A DNA stretch of 17,030 nucleotides from DASPKX01 sp035627835 (GTDB lineage: Bacteria; Verrucomicrobiota; Verrucomicrobiia; Limisphaerales; SXQI01): positions 1-17,030 of the forward strand of contig DASPKX010000140.1 in assembly GCA_035627835.1 (NCBI GenBank), in the 5' to 3' direction. The notes beneath the pieces are model-generated. The model was not told where the DNA came from, did no database searches, and worked only from the letters and a program-made list of their open reading frames with translations. The translations under genes and the position numbers were made by a program. Shown in pieces: positions 15,493 through 17,030 of this stretch (within the stretch, counting starts at the first letter, position 1; each line of letters starts with the position of its first letter).

Positions 15493-17030
15493 CTACGGCT
15501 CAAACACGCTCACGCGGTAGAACTCCATCCGGTTAGTGGCAGGCTGCACGATGACACGCTCGATCGGCTGCGCGGGCGCATACGGCGTGTTCTCCGGCAT
15601 GTCTAACGCCCGCCACATTCCGTTCGTGAGGGACTGCGTGACCTGAAGCTCGAACAGTCGGTTTGTAAGATGATCGAAGCGGATGCCCATCGCGGTGCCT
15701 TCATCTTCCTTCTCTATCCGAATTCCCCAAGCGCTGGCGTTATTGGTGGGATTTGTGCCGGTAAGGAACTCAAGGTAGTTGACCCCGCCATCCAGGTCCG
15801 GATCGGCGAACGGAGCTGCTTCAGCCGAAGTTTGGATTGCGAAATAATTCGTTAGCCAGTTGCCGTAGAACGGACGGCTGGGCAAGTCGTTGGTGATCCA
15901 TTGGGCGATCAACGCAACTCCAGCGGGATCAGGAATGCGTGAGTCCAAAGGCGGCATATGACCGGGCCCTTCGATGATGAGGCGCTGGTACAGCTCTGAG
16001 TTCTCTAATGATCCAGGGACGATGACTCGCCGGTCGCCCTTTGGCTCGCGCAATGAGCCGTTGATCATGCCGGTCTGCTCTGTTGTGAGCGCGAGCCTCA
16101 AGTCGAACGCTCCCGGCCCATTGCCGCCGGGCTGATGGCAATGGGCGCAGTTCGCCGCGAGCCATGAGCGGGCCCGATATTCCACGCTGACACTTTGGTT
16201 TTCAGGAGCTTCAGGACGCTTGGAAAGGTGAATGTTTGTTGGGGACGTGATGAAATAATCCTCCTCCAGCAACGCGGCGATTTGATGCGCTTGCTGCCCG
16301 TGAACGTCAGCCTGGCGATTGAGTTGCCACGGCTGAAATCCAATCGCGTAGCCAGCGGCAGCGCTATGGCAGCGCAAGCACTCGCTGCGCGCCGGAAACC
16401 GCCATCTCAGTGAGGAAGCGACACCGTTGCTGGAAACCTGGATCTCGGCGTCCTCGCCGCCAGGGCCTACAAGGGTCGCCTCATTGGCGCCGGGAGCCCA
16501 GCGGTAGGACAGACCATATATGCCATCGCTACTCTTCACCAGGACACGCGTCTCAACAGGCCGTTTCGATTCAGGCACACCATTGGTGGTCTCAAGATCG
16601 AAGTGCTGCACCCACACCGAGCCGTTCGGAAACGACCAGTTTGTTTCACTCGGCTGTATCGAGCCAAGGCTCGAAGGAATGGAAAACCAGCGCCGCTTTT
16701 GCAAGCCGTCCGTCCAGTAAGGAAGCGCGACCTCGTAAGGATGCACACCCGATGCAGGACTCAGCGCCGCGGTATTCGTGAACAGACCGCTCGCCCCCAG
16801 GGTCGCTGGCGCGCTGCCGGTGTCCGCTGCATAGATCAGCTTGCGAATGCTCCCGTCGTTGATGTCCGCCATCAACAGGTCACGATTTCGCGGATCTTCG
16901 CCGAACCCAACGATGCCAGCGTCGGTTGCAATCTGCGTGTAAGGCATCGTGTTCGTTCCATTGGGAGTTCCAGCCCAAATCCGTCCGCTGCTGTAATCTG
17001 TGAAGATGTATTTGCCGCGCAGCTCAGAAA
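15493..17030 (-). CDS. Sugar dehydrogenase-type propeller / diheme cytochrome c fusion (SO_2930-like), 5' partial
   Basis: The frame continues past the window edge. The edge residues, LRGKYIFTDYSSGRIWAGTP, followed by IVGFGEDPRNRDLLMADINDGSIRKLIY, look like the last blades of a PQQ-dependent sugar (glucose/sorbosone) dehydrogenase propeller. Numbering from the Met at 16947: residues about 70-350 match the SO_2930-type cytochrome family (YWTDGLQKRRWFSIP; VETRVLVKSSDG) with heme-binding CLRCH (190-194) and CAHCH (267-271) and a likely axial Met331 in GHMPPL. Then come a Ca2+-loop-like FADPDLDGGVNYLEFLTGTNP and a terminal module ending RMEFYRVSVFEP. The likely role is periplasmic or surface oxidation of a sugar or alcohol with electron transfer through the hemes; substrate unknown. 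It lies 11 bases from the convergent mgtE. Confidence 0.88.
   Translation of the reverse strand, partial: SELRGKYIFTDYSSGRIWAGTPNGTNTMPYTQIATDAGIVGFGEDPRNRDLLMADINDGSIRKLIYAADTGSAPATLGASGLFTNTAALSPASGVHPYEVALPYWTDGLQKRRWFSIPSSLGSIQPSETNWSFPNGSVWVQHFDLETTNGVPESKRPVETRVLVKSSDGIYGLSYRWAPGANEATLVGPGGEDAEIQVSSNGVASSLRWRFPARSECLRCHSAAAGYAIGFQPWQLNRQADVHGQQAHQIAALLEEDYFITSPTNIHLSKRPEAPENQSVSVEYRARSWLAANCAHCHQPGGNGPGAFDLRLALTTEQTGMINGSLREPKGDRRVIVPGSLENSELYQRLIIEGPGHMPPLDSRIPDPAGVALIAQWITNDLPSRPFYGNWLTNYFAIQTSAEAAPFADPDLDGGVNYLEFLTGTNPTNNASAWGIRIEKEDEGTAMGIRFDHLTNRLFELQVTQSLTNGMWRALDMPENTPYAPAQPIERVIVQPATNRMEFYRVSVFEP

Overview
The window looks like chromosomal DNA of a Verrucomicrobiota bacterium, probably Pedosphaera/Limisphaerales-like. 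The lineage is inferred from protein content: a DUF1549/DUF1553 protein, a giant Calx-beta/delta-60 repeat protein, a sugar-dehydrogenase-propeller/diheme cytochrome fusion, and several secreted proteins ending in a short W...[FY][FY]R tail. The DNA is moderately GC-rich, and I see no phage, plasmid, transposase, CRISPR, rRNA or tRNA.

Layout. At the left edge a DUF1549/DUF1553 protein (5' end outside the window) runs rightward and converges on a leftward cluster tatA - tatC - lplT-like transporter (2107-4756). A short divergent region (4757-4872) separates that cluster from a 1252-residue secreted delta-60/Calx-beta protein (4873-8631). This gene converges on a leftward pair: a DNRLRE-domain secreted protein (8606-9526) and, upstream of it, a secreted coiled-coil/TPR protein (9569-11221). 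A 303-base repeat-bearing gap follows. Next is a half-length carbamoyl-phosphate synthase large subunit (11525-13039, amino-terminal half only), converging on a LipM-like octanoyltransferase (13036-13716). A 491-base gap packed with palindromes and short repeats leads to an mgtE magnesium-transporter gene broken by a one-base frameshift (14208-15481). The right edge holds a leftward secreted diheme cytochrome whose propeller amino-terminus lies outside the window (15493-17030).

How the genes relate. TatA and TatC form the twin-arginine export pore; no TatB is present here. Many of the other products are exported: the DUF1549/1553 protein, the delta-60 protein, the DNRLRE protein, the TPR protein and the cytochrome. 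Three of them share a carboxy-terminal module that could be a sorting or anchoring tail. Housekeeping functions (pyrimidine/arginine precursor synthesis, lipoylation, Mg2+ uptake, lysophospholipid transport) are interspersed without obvious pathway grouping.

Most notable are the split CarB, the shared carboxy-terminal module, the repeat-dense intergenic regions, the mgtE frameshift and the enlarged periplasmic loop of TatC. I do not see a convincing new multi-gene system.
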